Source: Streptomyces montanisoli (GTDB lineage: Bacteria > Actinomycetota > Actinomycetes > Streptomycetales > Streptomycetaceae). Taken from it: DNA of 64,000 nt. Shown in pieces: positions 54,085 through 61,914 of the stretch. Each line of letters opens with the position of its first letter. Position 1 is the first letter of the stretch. The notes beneath the pieces are model-generated. The model was not told the DNA's origin, ran no database searches, and worked only from the letters and a program-made list of their open reading frames with translations. The position numbers and the translations under genes are program-made. The stretch spans positions 1 to 64,000 of the forward strand of contig NZ_JAGIQL010000003.1 of the NCBI RefSeq assembly GCF_017813245.1. The letters are read 5' to 3'.

Positions 54085-54357
54085 GGCCGTACTCCTAGGT
54101 ACTCGGTTGTCGCGGCCGCCGGACGGCGGTCGCGCCTGACGCCCTGCGCGCCGTGCCACGAGGGACCGAGAGGCGCTGACGTCGGCAGTCGAACGACGAC
54201 GTCGGGGCGTGCGAAGTCGACCCGGTGACCCGGGCCGCACAAGAAGTGTACGGGACCTTCGCACCCCTGGGTGACGGCGTTGTCCACAACCGGCGCCTTG
54301 TCCACAGATGCCGCTCGTGATCCCCGCGGACGTGCCCTGTCGCGGGAGGGTTGGCAC

Positions 54358-55371
54358 ATGGTCACCTTGCGTTGTGCGCTGCTCGCCTTGCGTTGTGTGC
54401 TGGTCGCCGCGGTGCTGTTGTGGTGCGCCGGGCCGTCGGCGGGCGGGTCCGCCGCGGCCGCTACCCGGCCCGGGCCGCGGGGCGTCGCCGCTGCGGCTCC
54501 CGCGGCCGGCCGTGCGTGGCCGGTGGGAGACCGGCCGGCGGTCGTGCGGGGCTGGCTGCCGCCCGTTTCCGTCTACGGGCGTGGCCACCGGGGCGTGGAT
54601 CTCGCGACGGCACGCGGGGCGCCGGTGCGCGCCGCCGCCGGCGGGCGGGTGTCCTTCGCGGGGAAGGTGGCGGGGCGCGGGGTGGTGTCGATCGCGCTGT
54701 CCGGCACGGGGACACCGCCGCTGCGCACGACGTACGAGCCGGTGGTGCCGCTGGTGGCCAGGGGCGACGCGGTGCGCGCCGGCCAGGTGGTGGCGCGGGT
54801 CTCCGCGGGCCCGTACCACTGCGCGAGGGCCTGCCTGCACTGGGGGCTGCTGCGTGCGGGCGTCTATCTGGACCCGCTGTCGCTGCTGCCGCCCTGGCTG
54901 CGGCGCCGCGGCCCCTCGCGGCTGCTGCCGCTGTGGGGTCAGGCCGGGCCGGCGACGCCCCTGAGCGCCGTCGCTACCGCCGCGTCCGCGATCTCGCCGG
55001 GTTCCTCGGCCGCGCCGAGCTCGATGCGGCGCACGGCGGCGTCCACGATGCCCTGGAGGAGCATCGCGGCGAGGCGGGGGCTGCGGTGGCCGAGGTCGCC
55101 GAGCGCCGCCACGACCATGGCCACGAGGCCGCCGTGGGCGGCGCGGATCTTCTCGCGGGCGCCGTCGTCCAGCTCGCCGGCCGAGATGGCGACGACGGCG
55201 CGATGGCGCCGGTCGCCGACGAGCGCGAGCTGCGTGCGCACGTACGCCTCGATCCTGGCCTGCGGGGTGTCCGCGGCGGCCATCGCGGCGGACACCTCCT
55301 GCGCCCAGACGGGGAAGTCGACGGCGCACAGCTCCTCGACGACGGCGGCCCGTGAGCGGAAGTACTCGTAG
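54358..55371 (+). CDS. M23 (LytM)-type peptidase domain protein with run-on C-terminus
   Basis: The frame encodes 337 residues. After a signal peptide (core [11 protein letters not shown]) comes an M23 domain: HRGVDLA with His77 and Asp81, and [16 protein letters not shown]. The usual HxH motif reads C-L-H at 159-161 (ACLHWGLL), so one zinc ligand is changed. Relatives end just after the [11 protein letters not shown] segment (about residue 180); here no stop occurs and the frame runs on for about 143 residues, antisense through most of the neighbouring tetR gene (54939-55371). ATG 54358 has GGAGGG seven bases ahead. It may act in cell-wall remodelling or be a non-catalytic wall-binding protein. 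Confidence 0.75.
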   Translation: MVTLRCALLALRCVLVAAVLLWCAGPSAGGSAAAATRPGPRGVAAAAPAAGRAWPVGDRPAVVRGWLPPVSVYGRGHRGVDLATARGAPVRAAAGGRVSFAGKVAGRGVVSIALSGTGTPPLRTTYEPVVPLVARGDAVRAGQVVARVSAGPYHCARACLHWGLLRAGVYLDPLSLLPPWLRRRGPSRLLPLWGQAGPATPLSAVATAASAISPGSSAAPSSMRRTAASTMPWRSIAARRGLRWPRSPSAATTMATRPPWAARIFSRAPSSSSPAEMATTARWRRSPTSASCVRTYASILACGVSAAAIAADTSCAQTGKSTAHSSSTTAARERKYS

Positions 55372-55526
55372 ACGGAGGACCGCGCGAGGCCCGTGCGCTC
55401 GGCGAGGGCGGGGAACGTCAGCGCCTCGGTGCCGCCTTCCGACAGGAGGGAGCGTGCGGCGTCGAGCAGGGCGCCGCGCTGCATGGTCCGGTGCTCGGCC
55501 ACGGAGGCCGCTCGAATCCTTGGCAC
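54939..55526 (-). CDS. TetR-family transcriptional regulator
   Basis: A 195-residue regulator. The helix-turn-helix is [29 protein letters not shown] and the rest is a helical ligand domain. GTG 55526 starts the protein ten bases beyond the whiG 3' end. Both strands are open here because of the overlap with the M23 gene, but TetR homology and codon use make this strand the clear coding one. Confidence 0.87.
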   Translation of the reverse strand: MPRIRAASVAEHRTMQRGALLDAARSLLSEGGTEALTFPALAERTGLARSSVYEYFRSRAAVVEELCAVDFPVWAQEVSAAMAAADTPQARIEAYVRTQLALVGDRRHRAVVAISAGELDDGAREKIRAAHGGLVAMVVAALGDLGHRSPRLAAMLLQGIVDAAVRRIELGAAEEPGEIADAAVATALRGVAGPA

Positions 55527-55535
55527 GGACCCACT

Positions 55536-56375
55536 CTACAAATCCGCCAATTTGGCCCGCAGCTGGAGGACCGACTTCGTGTGGATCTGGCTGACCCTGC
55601 TCTCGGTCACGCCGAGCACGTTGCCGATCTCGGCGAGGGTGAGGCCCTCGTAGTAGTAGAGCGTGACCACGGTCTTCTCCCGGTCGGGCAGGGTGTTGAT
55701 GGCCCGGGCGAGCAGTCTTCGCTGCTCGCGGTCCTCGGCCACCTCGACGGGGTCGTCGGCGGCCGTGTCCTCCAGCGTGTCCATGAGGCTGAGCCGGTCG
55801 CCGCCCTCCCCGCCGACGTGCAGCAGCTCCTCCAGGGCCACGACGTTGGCCAGCGACAACTGGCTGAACACGGCGTGCAGTTCGTCAACGCCGATGCCCA
55901 TCTCCGCGGCGACCTCGGCCTCCGAGGGCGTGCGCCGCAACTGGGCCTCGAGCGTCGCGTAGGCCCGCTCGGCCGCGCGGGCCTTCTGCCGAACGGAGCG
56001 GGGGATCCAGTCCAGGGCGCGCAGTTCGTCGATCATCGCGCCGCGGATGCGGGTGATGGCGTACGTCTCGAACTTGATGGCCCGCTCGATGTCGAACTTC
56101 TCGATGGCGTCGATGAGCCCGAAGACTCCGGAGGACACGAAGTCGGCCTGCTCGACGTTGGGCGGCAGCCCGACGCTGACGCGGCCCGCCACGTACTTCA
56201 CCAGCGGCGAGTAGTGCAGGATCAGCTGCTCGCGCAGCCGTCCGTCGCCCGTCGCCTTGTAGGACCGCCACAGCTCGTCGAGCGACGAGGGTGCGGGCGG
56301 CCGGTCGGCGCTCCGGGCGGCGGGGGGCGCCGACCGGGCCGCGGTGCGGTCGGACCCGGAGGTGTGCTGGGGCAT
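55536..56375 (-). CDS. whiG: RNA polymerase sigma factor WhiG (sporulation)
   Basis: A 279-residue sigma factor of the FliA/WhiG class that starts aerial hyphae on the path to sporulation in Streptomyces. Region 2 is [16 protein letters not shown] through [35 protein letters not shown], region 3 is [30 protein letters not shown], and region 4 ends with [30 protein letters not shown]. Activity is normally restrained by an anti-sigma factor or its partner encoded elsewhere. It sits downstream of dprA and upstream of tetR, the usual Streptomyces order. Confidence 0.95.
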   Translation of the reverse strand: MPQHTSGSDRTAARSAPPAARSADRPPAPSSLDELWRSYKATGDGRLREQLILHYSPLVKYVAGRVSVGLPPNVEQADFVSSGVFGLIDAIEKFDIERAIKFETYAITRIRGAMIDELRALDWIPRSVRQKARAAERAYATLEAQLRRTPSEAEVAAEMGIGVDELHAVFSQLSLANVVALEELLHVGGEGGDRLSLMDTLEDTAADDPVEVAEDREQRRLLARAINTLPDREKTVVTLYYYEGLTLAEIGNVLGVTESRVSQIHTKSVLQLRAKLADL

Positions 56376-56542
56376 GCGGTGCCTTGAGCCGTTCTGCTGT
56401 GACGTGGGGATCTGGCTGAGCGTAGCGTGACCGTGCCGTCGCGGTGCGCGTGCGGAGCGGGGGACGGTACTGCCTTGACCGGTACGGCGGTCAGCGGCGT
56501 ATGGACGTCATTCGCCTCACCCTGTCACCCGAATGCCCCAGG

Positions 56543-57709
56543 TCAAGCACCGCCTTGCTGGCCGTCGCCGGTGCCCTGCCGTGGGGCGGCGGGACGCCAT
56601 GTGTCGCTGTGTCGTTCGACAAACCCGAGCGAGTGAAGCTCGAAGAGCCTGGCGAGCGCCTCGTCGGTCGTGGCGCCCGCCTCCCGCGCCACCTCCGCCA
56701 CCCGGTCCGTCCCTTTCGCGGGTAGCGCTTCGAGTACGCGTGCGCAGTCGGGGCGCAGCAGGTCCCTGGGGATGTCGGGCCCCCGTTTCCCGGGGGCCAG
56801 CTCTCCCATGGCGCCGACCAGTTCGATCACCTCTTCCGCGTCGGTGACCAGGGCTCCTTCCCCTCTGAGCAGTTCGTGGACGCCGGCGGACAGGCCGCTC
56901 GTCACCGGTCCAGGCACTCCCATCGCGAGGCGGCCGAGGCGCTGGGCGCAGCGCACGGTGGAGAGTGATCCGCTGCGGTACGCGGCCTCCACGACCACGG
57001 TGCCCCGGGTGAGCGCGGCGATGACGCGGTTGCGCTGCACGAAGCGGCTGCGCGTCGGATGGTCGCCCGGCGGCAATTCCCCGACGACGAGACCTTGTTC
57101 GGCGATGCGTGCGATCAACTCGGCATGACCGCGCGGGTACACCGTGTCGACCCCGCAGGCGAGCACCGCCGCCGTGGCCCCGCCCGCGGCGAGGGCTCCG
57201 CGGTGCGCCGCGCCGTCCACCCCGAAGGCCGCCCCGGAGACCACGACCCAGCCGCGCTCCGCGAGCCCGCCGGCGAGCGTGGCGGCCATGTGCGCCCCGT
57301 ACGGGGTGCAGGCGCGCGCCCCGACCACGGCGACCGACCGCAGCGCCCAGAGCCTGAGGTCGGGCGCTCCGCGCACCCACAGCCCGATGGGTGCCGCCGG
57401 CCCCAGGTCGGCGAGCTGGGTGGGCCACTCCGCGTCCCCGGGGCAGAGGAACCGGACGCCCGACCGCGCCGCCGCGGCCAGGTCGCTCCCGGGGTCGGCC
57501 ACCGCCGCGCGGGCACGGTAGCCGTCGAGCCGGCCGGCGCCGACGCCCGTGAGCGCCGCTTCGGCCACTGCGCGGTCGCCGGTGAGCAGGTCGAGCAGCG
57601 CGGTGGCGCCAAGGCGCCGCAGCCAGACACCCGCGATCTCGTCGCCGGGCTCGAACACGCGCGTGAGCGCGGCCCTGGCCCACCGCTCCCCGGCCGCGGC
57701 GGCTGTCAT
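56543..57709 (-). CDS. dprA: DNA-processing protein DprA
   Basis: A 388-residue DprA (Smf), a loader of RecA on single-stranded DNA in transformation and recombination. The Rossmann core carries SVAVVGARACTPYG, VSGAAFGVDGAAHRGAL and ACGVDTVYPRGH, with RSRFVQRNRVIAALTRGTVVVEA following; a C-terminal winged helix (EVAREAGATTDEALARLFEL) closes it. Its ATG overlaps the comM stop (ATGA), so it is translationally coupled to a gene now broken by the integrated element. Its natural promoter, upstream of intact comM, is now far away on the other side of the element. Confidence 0.93.
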   Translation of the reverse strand: MTAAAAGERWARAALTRVFEPGDEIAGVWLRRLGATALLDLLTGDRAVAEAALTGVGAGRLDGYRARAAVADPGSDLAAAARSGVRFLCPGDAEWPTQLADLGPAAPIGLWVRGAPDLRLWALRSVAVVGARACTPYGAHMAATLAGGLAERGWVVVSGAAFGVDGAAHRGALAAGGATAAVLACGVDTVYPRGHAELIARIAEQGLVVGELPPGDHPTRSRFVQRNRVIAALTRGTVVVEAAYRSGSLSTVRCAQRLGRLAMGVPGPVTSGLSAGVHELLRGEGALVTDAEEVIELVGAMGELAPGKRGPDIPRDLLRPDCARVLEALPAKGTDRVAEVAREAGATTDEALARLFELHSLGFVERHSDTWRPAAPRQGTGDGQQGGA

Positions 57710-58347
57710 GACCTGCCCGCCATCGCCGGGGCACCGCGCGCGACGCCGGTGCGCAGTTCGAGGGCGAGCGCCACATCGTCCTCGGCCGGACGGTCGCGGC
57801 CCGCCAGGTCGGCGATCGTCCAGGCGACCCTCAGGACGCGGTCGAGTCCGCGCGCCGTGAGCAGGCCGCGCTCCAGGTCGCTCTCGGCCGCGGCGAGCGC
57901 GCCCGGCGCCACGGGCCACCTGGTGCGCAGCTCGTGTCCTGGCACCTGGCTGTTGAGCTGCCACGCCATGCCCTCGAAGCGCGCTGCCGCGCGCTCCCTC
58001 GCCTGCCGCACCCGGGCGGCGACCACCGCCGTCGACTCGCCGCGGAGGCCCTCGCCCACCAGGTCGGCACGCTGCACGGGCCGCACCCCCACCCGCAGGT
58101 CAACCCGGTCGAGCAGCGGGCCCGACAGCCGCGCCTGGTAGCGGCGGACGGCCGAGGGCGGGCATTCGCAGGCCGAGCCGCCCACGCCGTGCCTGCCGCA
58201 CGGGCAGGGGTTGGCCGCCAGCACCATCAGGAAGCGGGCGGGCAGCCGCACCACGCCCGCGCTGCGCGCCACGACCACGTGTCCCGACTCCAGCGGCTGG
58301 CGCAGCGCCTCCAGCGCCCGCCCGGAGAACTCGGGCGCCTCGTCCAA
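57706..58347 (-). pseudogene. comM: ComM/YifB (Mg-chelatase-like AAA+) gene, 3' fragment cut by the element
   Basis: The remaining 213 codons begin LDEAPEFSGRALEALRQPLE, which in intact ComM directly follows the hydrophobic Walker B strand (usually VLFLDEAPEF). MVLAANPCPCGRHG, CECPPSAVRRYQARLSGPLLDRVDL and the C-terminal helical domain VLRVAWTIADLAGR are intact. The N-terminal two thirds, including Walker A, are absent from this side and should lie beyond the other end of the element. A TTG at 58347 could start a product but has no ribosome binding site, and without Walker A it could not work as an ATPase. ComM is a hexameric branch-migration helicase. Confidence 0.88.
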
Positions 58348-58394
58348 GGACAGGGCATGTAAAACAGGTGGCTACGGGAGGTGAGGACGGCGCC
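58340..58394. other. Attachment junction (attL or attR) of the serine-integrase element
   Basis: ComM codons stop being recognisable at about 58350 and the integrase stop codon is at 58395-58397; the intervening 45 bases are non-coding (AGGACAGGGCATGTAAAACA is its left part) and must include half of attB and half of attP. The crossover dinucleotide cannot be located without the other junction or an empty site. Confidence 0.75.
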
Positions 58395-60020
58395 TTACTT
58401 CTCCGTCGTCTCCCACGGGTCCGGCTCCCACACGGGGTGGATTGTGATCGTGGTCTGACCGCTTCCCTCGACGCCCTTGCGACCCGCGGCGCCCCGCGTG
58501 ATGGCCACGCGCCGAATGAGGGACCGCAGGATGCCGTTCGTTTCGGGCGCACGGAACGTGTCCCACTCTTCGAGCAGACCGACCGCGAGAGGCACCAGCG
58601 CGCTACGTTTCGGCATCGCGGCTTCCGCGGCGAGCCCTTCGAGTGCTTCCGTGACGGCCTCTTTCTGTTTCAAGATCCGTGCCCGGGCGGCCTCGAAGAC
58701 CCCTTCGGGGTAGGCATCCGGATTGGTGGCGCGGTCTACGGCCAGATTGGTTAGGGCGTTGGTCAGCCGCGTGTGTTCGCCCTCCATCCGGGCCCGCTCC
58801 CTCTGGTCGCGCTCGGTGTGGTCGTCGCGCTGCGGCGGGATGTATGCGGGCGGCGCAGCGTCGACGCCGGCGGCGACTTCGCGTGCGAGCCACAGTCGCA
58901 CTTCATCCTCGACGACGGCGCGCTGCACCCATACGGGGTTGTCGCACAGGCCGCTGCGACTCTGCCCGCACGCGTAGGCGTATCCCAGGATGCGCCCGGA
59001 CGCTCGGCGCGCTGAGGTCGCGGCGGCGCCCTCGCGGCATCCCCCGCACCGGACGAGACCGGTGAGTGGGTAGGTCGGGTTGCGGACTCTGGGCGTCATC
59101 TGGCGGCGCTCGGCGACGTGTTCCTCGTACCGCTCCCAGGTCTCCGGGCTGATGATCGCCTCGTGAGCTCCGTCGATGTGTACCCATCTGCCGCAGGTGC
59201 CACCGTTGGCCGTGTAGTCGCATCGGCATTCGGGATCGTGCACGCGGAGTAGGCCGCCGGCGAATCCCGAGAGCATGTAGCGGCGCAGGCTGTCGGCACG
59301 CCAGGGGTTGCCGTGGCCGGTGCGGTAGCCCAGGGGGTTGAGCCACGCTGCGAGGCCGCCGTATCCCTCTGCGTCGGCGAGCTTGCGCGCGAACAGGTCC
59401 TCGACGGTGGCCCGCGCGGCCTCGTCGACCTGGTACCACTCGCGTTGCGTGGCCCACTGTCTCGGGTCGCTGGGGTGCGGAATGCGGCGGGGGTGCCAGA
59501 TGTAGCCGAGTCGCTTGCCGCCGGTCGCTGGTAGGCCGTGCGCGCGGCGCCACTGGTGGGTTTCCTTCCACTGCTCGCCGGCGCGGTCCGACTCGAAAAC
59601 CGCGAGGTCGAAAAGGATCTTGCGGTTGAAGCGACCGACCGCGGTCCGGGCGTCCACTTCCTCGGTTGCCGATTCGAGCTGCCCGCCCGCATGCTCCAAG
59701 CGCGTGAGGTTCACGGCGATGCCGAGATCGTTGCGGCCGAAGCGAGAGAACTTCCAGACGGCTATTCCGACCGCCTCGCGCTTCTCCACTCGCTCAATGC
59801 CGCGCATGATCTTGCGTTTGAAGTTGCGGCCGGTCATGTCGAGGTCTTCGATCCAGTCGACGATGCGGCGACCGGTCCGCCGTGCCCATGCCTGGATGGC
59901 GGCCTTTTGAAGGTCCGGGCTGATCTTCTCCTCTTTCCACGTGCTGACGCGGATGTATCCGAGCCAGGGTTCGGGGTCGAGGGCGGCAGCACTTAGGAAG
60001 GTGTCGGGTGGTGGAGTCAT
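58395..60020 (-). CDS. int: Large serine recombinase (integrase)
   Basis: A 541-residue site-specific recombinase. The catalytic domain starts WLGYIRVSTWKEE with the nucleophile Ser26, followed by the resolvase blocks VGIAVWKFSRFGRNDLG and NRKILFDLAVFESDRAGEQWKE. The recombinase domain contains GGKRLGYIWHP, the zinc ribbon has CGGC at about 323-326 and a second Cys pair near 350-360 (YACGQSRSGLC), and a helical coiled-coil region (about 410-480, ERDQRERARMEGEHTRLTNA) controls direction. ATG 60020 overlaps the previous stop. It is oriented toward the comM junction, as integrases beside attP usually are. Confidence 0.94.
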   Translation of the reverse strand: MTPPPDTFLSAAALDPEPWLGYIRVSTWKEEKISPDLQKAAIQAWARRTGRRIVDWIEDLDMTGRNFKRKIMRGIERVEKREAVGIAVWKFSRFGRNDLGIAVNLTRLEHAGGQLESATEEVDARTAVGRFNRKILFDLAVFESDRAGEQWKETHQWRRAHGLPATGGKRLGYIWHPRRIPHPSDPRQWATQREWYQVDEAARATVEDLFARKLADAEGYGGLAAWLNPLGYRTGHGNPWRADSLRRYMLSGFAGGLLRVHDPECRCDYTANGGTCGRWVHIDGAHEAIISPETWERYEEHVAERRQMTPRVRNPTYPLTGLVRCGGCREGAAATSARRASGRILGYAYACGQSRSGLCDNPVWVQRAVVEDEVRLWLAREVAAGVDAAPPAYIPPQRDDHTERDQRERARMEGEHTRLTNALTNLAVDRATNPDAYPEGVFEAARARILKQKEAVTEALEGLAAEAAMPKRSALVPLAVGLLEEWDTFRAPETNGILRSLIRRVAITRGAAGRKGVEGSGQTTITIHPVWEPDPWETTEK

Positions 60021-60397
60021 CCGGCGGTCCGTTCTCTGTCGTTGCGGATGGGGCGGAGGTGGCGCACGTTGCCGAGCTGGTCGTCGACGGTGCCGGCGCG
60101 GTCTCCGTCGGTGGGCGCGGTCGGCTGGTCGAGGAGGCCGCGGGCGACCTGGTCGAGGGCGAGGAGGTATCCGGCGCGGTGTGCGTCGGCGAGCTGGCCG
60201 TCGCTGAGACGGTGGGCGTGCTGGATGTGCCCGACGATCAGGGCGGGCAGGGACAAGATGCCGAGGAGGATGCCGCACCGGGAGAGATCGTCCGAGCTGC
60301 CGAGTGCGCCGATCGCTCCGAGGGCGACAGCGACGAGCAGGCCGGCGTACGCGCACGCGGGCAGGGTGTAGGCGTGCACGGGAAGGGCGCGGCTCAT
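60017..60397 (-). CDS. Small membrane protein between repressor and integrase
   Basis: A 126-residue protein starting MSRALPVHAYTLPACAYAGL with two hydrophobic segments (CAYAGLLVAVALGAIGALG and CGILLGILSLPALIVGHIQ) and a basic, soluble C-terminus. ATG 60397 has GGAGG nine bases upstream; ATG 60424, overlapping the repressor stop (ATGA), would add nine residues. No family is recognised. It is locked between the XRE and integrase genes by ATGA overlaps, so it is made with them; immunity or entry exclusion is a guess. Confidence 0.65.
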   Translation of the reverse strand: MSRALPVHAYTLPACAYAGLLVAVALGAIGALGSSDDLSRCGILLGILSLPALIVGHIQHAHRLSDGQLADAHRAGYLLALDQVARGLLDQPTAPTDGDRAGTVDDQLGNVRHLRPIRNDRERTAG

Positions 60398-60420
60398 GGG
60401 GTGGTGCCTCCGTGGGTAGT

Positions 60421-60867
60421 TCATTGCTCTGCGGTGCGGCCCCCGCTCTCGGTGGGGGGTGGTGTGCGTTGCAGGGTCTCGGTCATGTTCACGAACAGGC
60501 GGCGCTTCTGTTCGTCCTCGATGCCGAGCTCGTCGGCGGCCTGCTCGGGCGTGATGCGTCGCTCGCCGGGCTCGGGGTGGCGGACGTACGCGAGCTCGCG
60601 CTCGTCGAGGATTCCGGCGCGTACGAGCATTTCGCCGAGCGGCACGTGTAGGGCCGCGGCGAGTAGGCCGAGGACGCGTGTGTCGGTGATGTTGTCGCCG
60701 CGTAGTAGCCGGCCGACGGTTGATGGGCTGATGCCGGAGTCGGCGGCGAACGACGACTTTCCGCCGCTACGTGGGCGGCTGAGGTCGTAGCCGCGTCGGG
60801 CGAGCTGGTCGTGTAGCCAGGTGGCGAACGTCTGGGTTGCTGTCTCGTCGCCGTTGCTGTTTTTCAT
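60421..60867 (-). CDS. XRE-type helix-turn-helix repressor of the element
   Basis: A 148-residue DNA-binding protein: the HTH is in SFAADSGISPSTVGRLLRGDNITDTRVLGLLAAAL, within a lambda-repressor-like domain that takes up the first 80 residues, and the C-terminal half (AGILDERELAYVRHPEPGERRITPEQAADELG) resembles the tail of immunity-type regulators in Streptomyces phages. It has no peptidase domain. A TAAATT -10 hexamer ends six bases before the ATG, so the mRNA is probably leaderless. It is the likely master repressor and leads the repressor-membrane protein-integrase operon. Confidence 0.83.
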   Translation of the reverse strand: MKNSNGDETATQTFATWLHDQLARRGYDLSRPRSGGKSSFAADSGISPSTVGRLLRGDNITDTRVLGLLAAALHVPLGEMLVRAGILDERELAYVRHPEPGERRITPEQAADELGIEDEQKRRLFVNMTETLQRTPPPTESGGRTAEQ

Positions 60868-60873
60868 GCGAGA

Positions 60874-60899
60874 AATTTAGCGCGTCGTGACAGATCACG
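60874..60899 (-). promoter_or_regulatory. Leaderless promoter of the repressor operon with overlapping dyad
   Basis: TAAATT at 60879-60874 (minus strand) is a good -10; CGTGA/TCACG arms at 60886-60890 and 60895-60899 form a dyad in the spacer and -35 zone, consistent with autoregulation. Confidence 0.55.
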
Positions 60900-61051
60900 G
60901 CGCACCAGGATTCAGCCATGACATGGCGCATGGTGGCACCCCCCTTTGGCATATGCGGATGCGTGACCTGCATGAATGCCTCGAACGTCTGTACGACGGT
61001 AGTCGCGCGGTCGCACGCCGTCAACGTTGTATAGGGCAGCGAACCCGCAGG

Positions 61052-61117
61052 TAGCTTTCACACCGGAAAGCTATGTGTTAACTTTCTGGCCGGTCAGACA
61101 ACTGTCCGGCCAGAAAG
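61052..61117. promoter_or_regulatory. Two adjacent inverted repeats upstream of the early operon
   Basis: First, TAGCTTTC (61052-61059) with GAAAGCTA (61066-61073). Second, CTTTCTGGCCGG (61082-61093) with its complement (61106-61117). All four half-sites share the TTTC core, so they may be operators for the XRE repressor or the small HTH protein. The second could also fold as a hairpin in the leader. Confidence 0.65.
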
Positions 61118-61128
61118 GACCGTTAACC

Positions 61129-61353
61129 GTGTACGACCGCACCGCCCTACGCACCGTCGCTGCCGCAAAGGGTGACGCACGCCCCGTAGACCTCGCAGAC
61201 CGGTTGAAGGTTGCACAGGCCACCGCATGGCGCCTCTACCACGGCCACACCGCGCCCTCCGCCCGCGTGGCCGCCGCCGTCGAGCACGCATACGGCCTGC
61301 CCGCGTCCGCCCTGCTCAAGCAGCGCCAGGCCGTCACAGAGGCCGCCGCATGA
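61129..61353 (+). CDS. Small helix-turn-helix protein (Cro/excisionase-like)
   Basis: A 74-residue protein starting at GTG 61129 after AAAGGAC. The pattern VDLADRLKVAQATAWRLYHGHTAPSARVAAAVEHAYGL is a compact XRE-type HTH with a tryptophan in the recognition helix. It is the first rightward gene opposite the repressor, the usual place for Cro-like or excision-control proteins. The tail overlaps the next start (ATGA). A longer frame from 61027 crosses the inverted repeats and is rejected. Confidence 0.72.
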   Translation: MYDRTALRTVAAAKGDARPVDLADRLKVAQATAWRLYHGHTAPSARVAAAVEHAYGLPASALLKQRQAVTEAAA

Positions 61354-61532
61354 GCGCCCGCGTGATCAGCCGCGAGGAGGCGTTCGCGAACGCGCGCCGC
61401 CACCTCGACGCCGCCCGGGCCCGCCGCGACGCCGACCGCGCCGCCGGACGCCTCCCCCTCGACGTCGAGGCGATATGCCGCCACCTCGAACGCCAGCAGC
61501 GCGCGACCGTCCCCCACCGCGCCGCGGCCTGA
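61350..61532 (+). CDS. Small hypothetical protein, 60 residues
   Basis: A short Arg/Ala-rich helical protein (SREEAFANARRHLDAARARRDADRAAG) with its ATG overlapping the upstream stop (ATGA). The C-terminal half (LPLDVEAICRHLERQQRATVP) keeps hydrophobic spacing suggestive of a helical hairpin. Similar short ORFs follow the Cro-like gene in actinophages. Role unknown. Confidence 0.55.
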   Translation: MSARVISREEAFANARRHLDAARARRDADRAAGRLPLDVEAICRHLERQQRATVPHRAAA

Positions 61533-61602
61533 AACGCCACGGGGCCGCCCGGATGCGACCCGGAACGGCCCCACACGACCCACCACTCGAAAGGCACTGG
61601 AC

Positions 61603-61914
61603 GTGTCCCACGACCCTACCGGCGACGACCGCGCCGACGTGCAGCTCGACGAGCTCGCCCTCGCCTACGCCGCCGACCCCGACACGCTCGGCCGTCTGCT
61701 CGCCTCGCACGCCGCCCGCGTGCTCCGCCTCGACGTGGCCGCCGTCGACGAGGACGCCACCGGCGCCGAGCGCGCCATGTGCGCCGCGGAGGCCAACGGC
61801 ACCCGCGAGGCCCTGCTCGCCGAGATCGCCCCCGCCCGCGACGACGAACAGCCGCTCGCCGTCGTGATCCCCCTCGCCGCCAGCCCCCTCGCCCAGAACG
61901 GACGCACCGCATGA
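61603..61914 (+). CDS. Small acidic hypothetical protein, 103 residues
   Basis: Starts at GTG 61603 after GAAAGG; the product is acidic and helical (DVQLDELALAYAADPDTLGRLLASHAARVL). The preceding 70 bases contain a GGGGCCG/CGGCCCC stem (61541-61547 with 61566-61572). Its stop overlaps the ATG of the ERF gene, so it is coupled to the recombination module. No domain recognised. Confidence 0.6.
   Translation: MSHDPTGDDRADVQLDELALAYAADPDTLGRLLASHAARVLRLDVAAVDEDATGAERAMCAAEANGTREALLAEIAPARDDEQPLAVVIPLAASPLAQNGRTA

Noticed and set aside
58340..58394. tRNA gene as the integration target
   Set aside because: No tRNA-like cloverleaf or conserved TTCGA block is present; the target is the comM coding sequence, as expected for a large serine integrase.
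61027..61128. Upstream extension of the small HTH gene by 34 codons
   Set aside because: It would code through both inverted repeats, has no ribosome binding site, and the HTH domain starts after GTG 61129.
61541..61572. GGGGCCG/CGGCCCC stem as a firm terminator in the early operon
   Set aside because: Seven base pairs with an 18-base loop; noted in the neighbouring gene entry but too weak for its own call.
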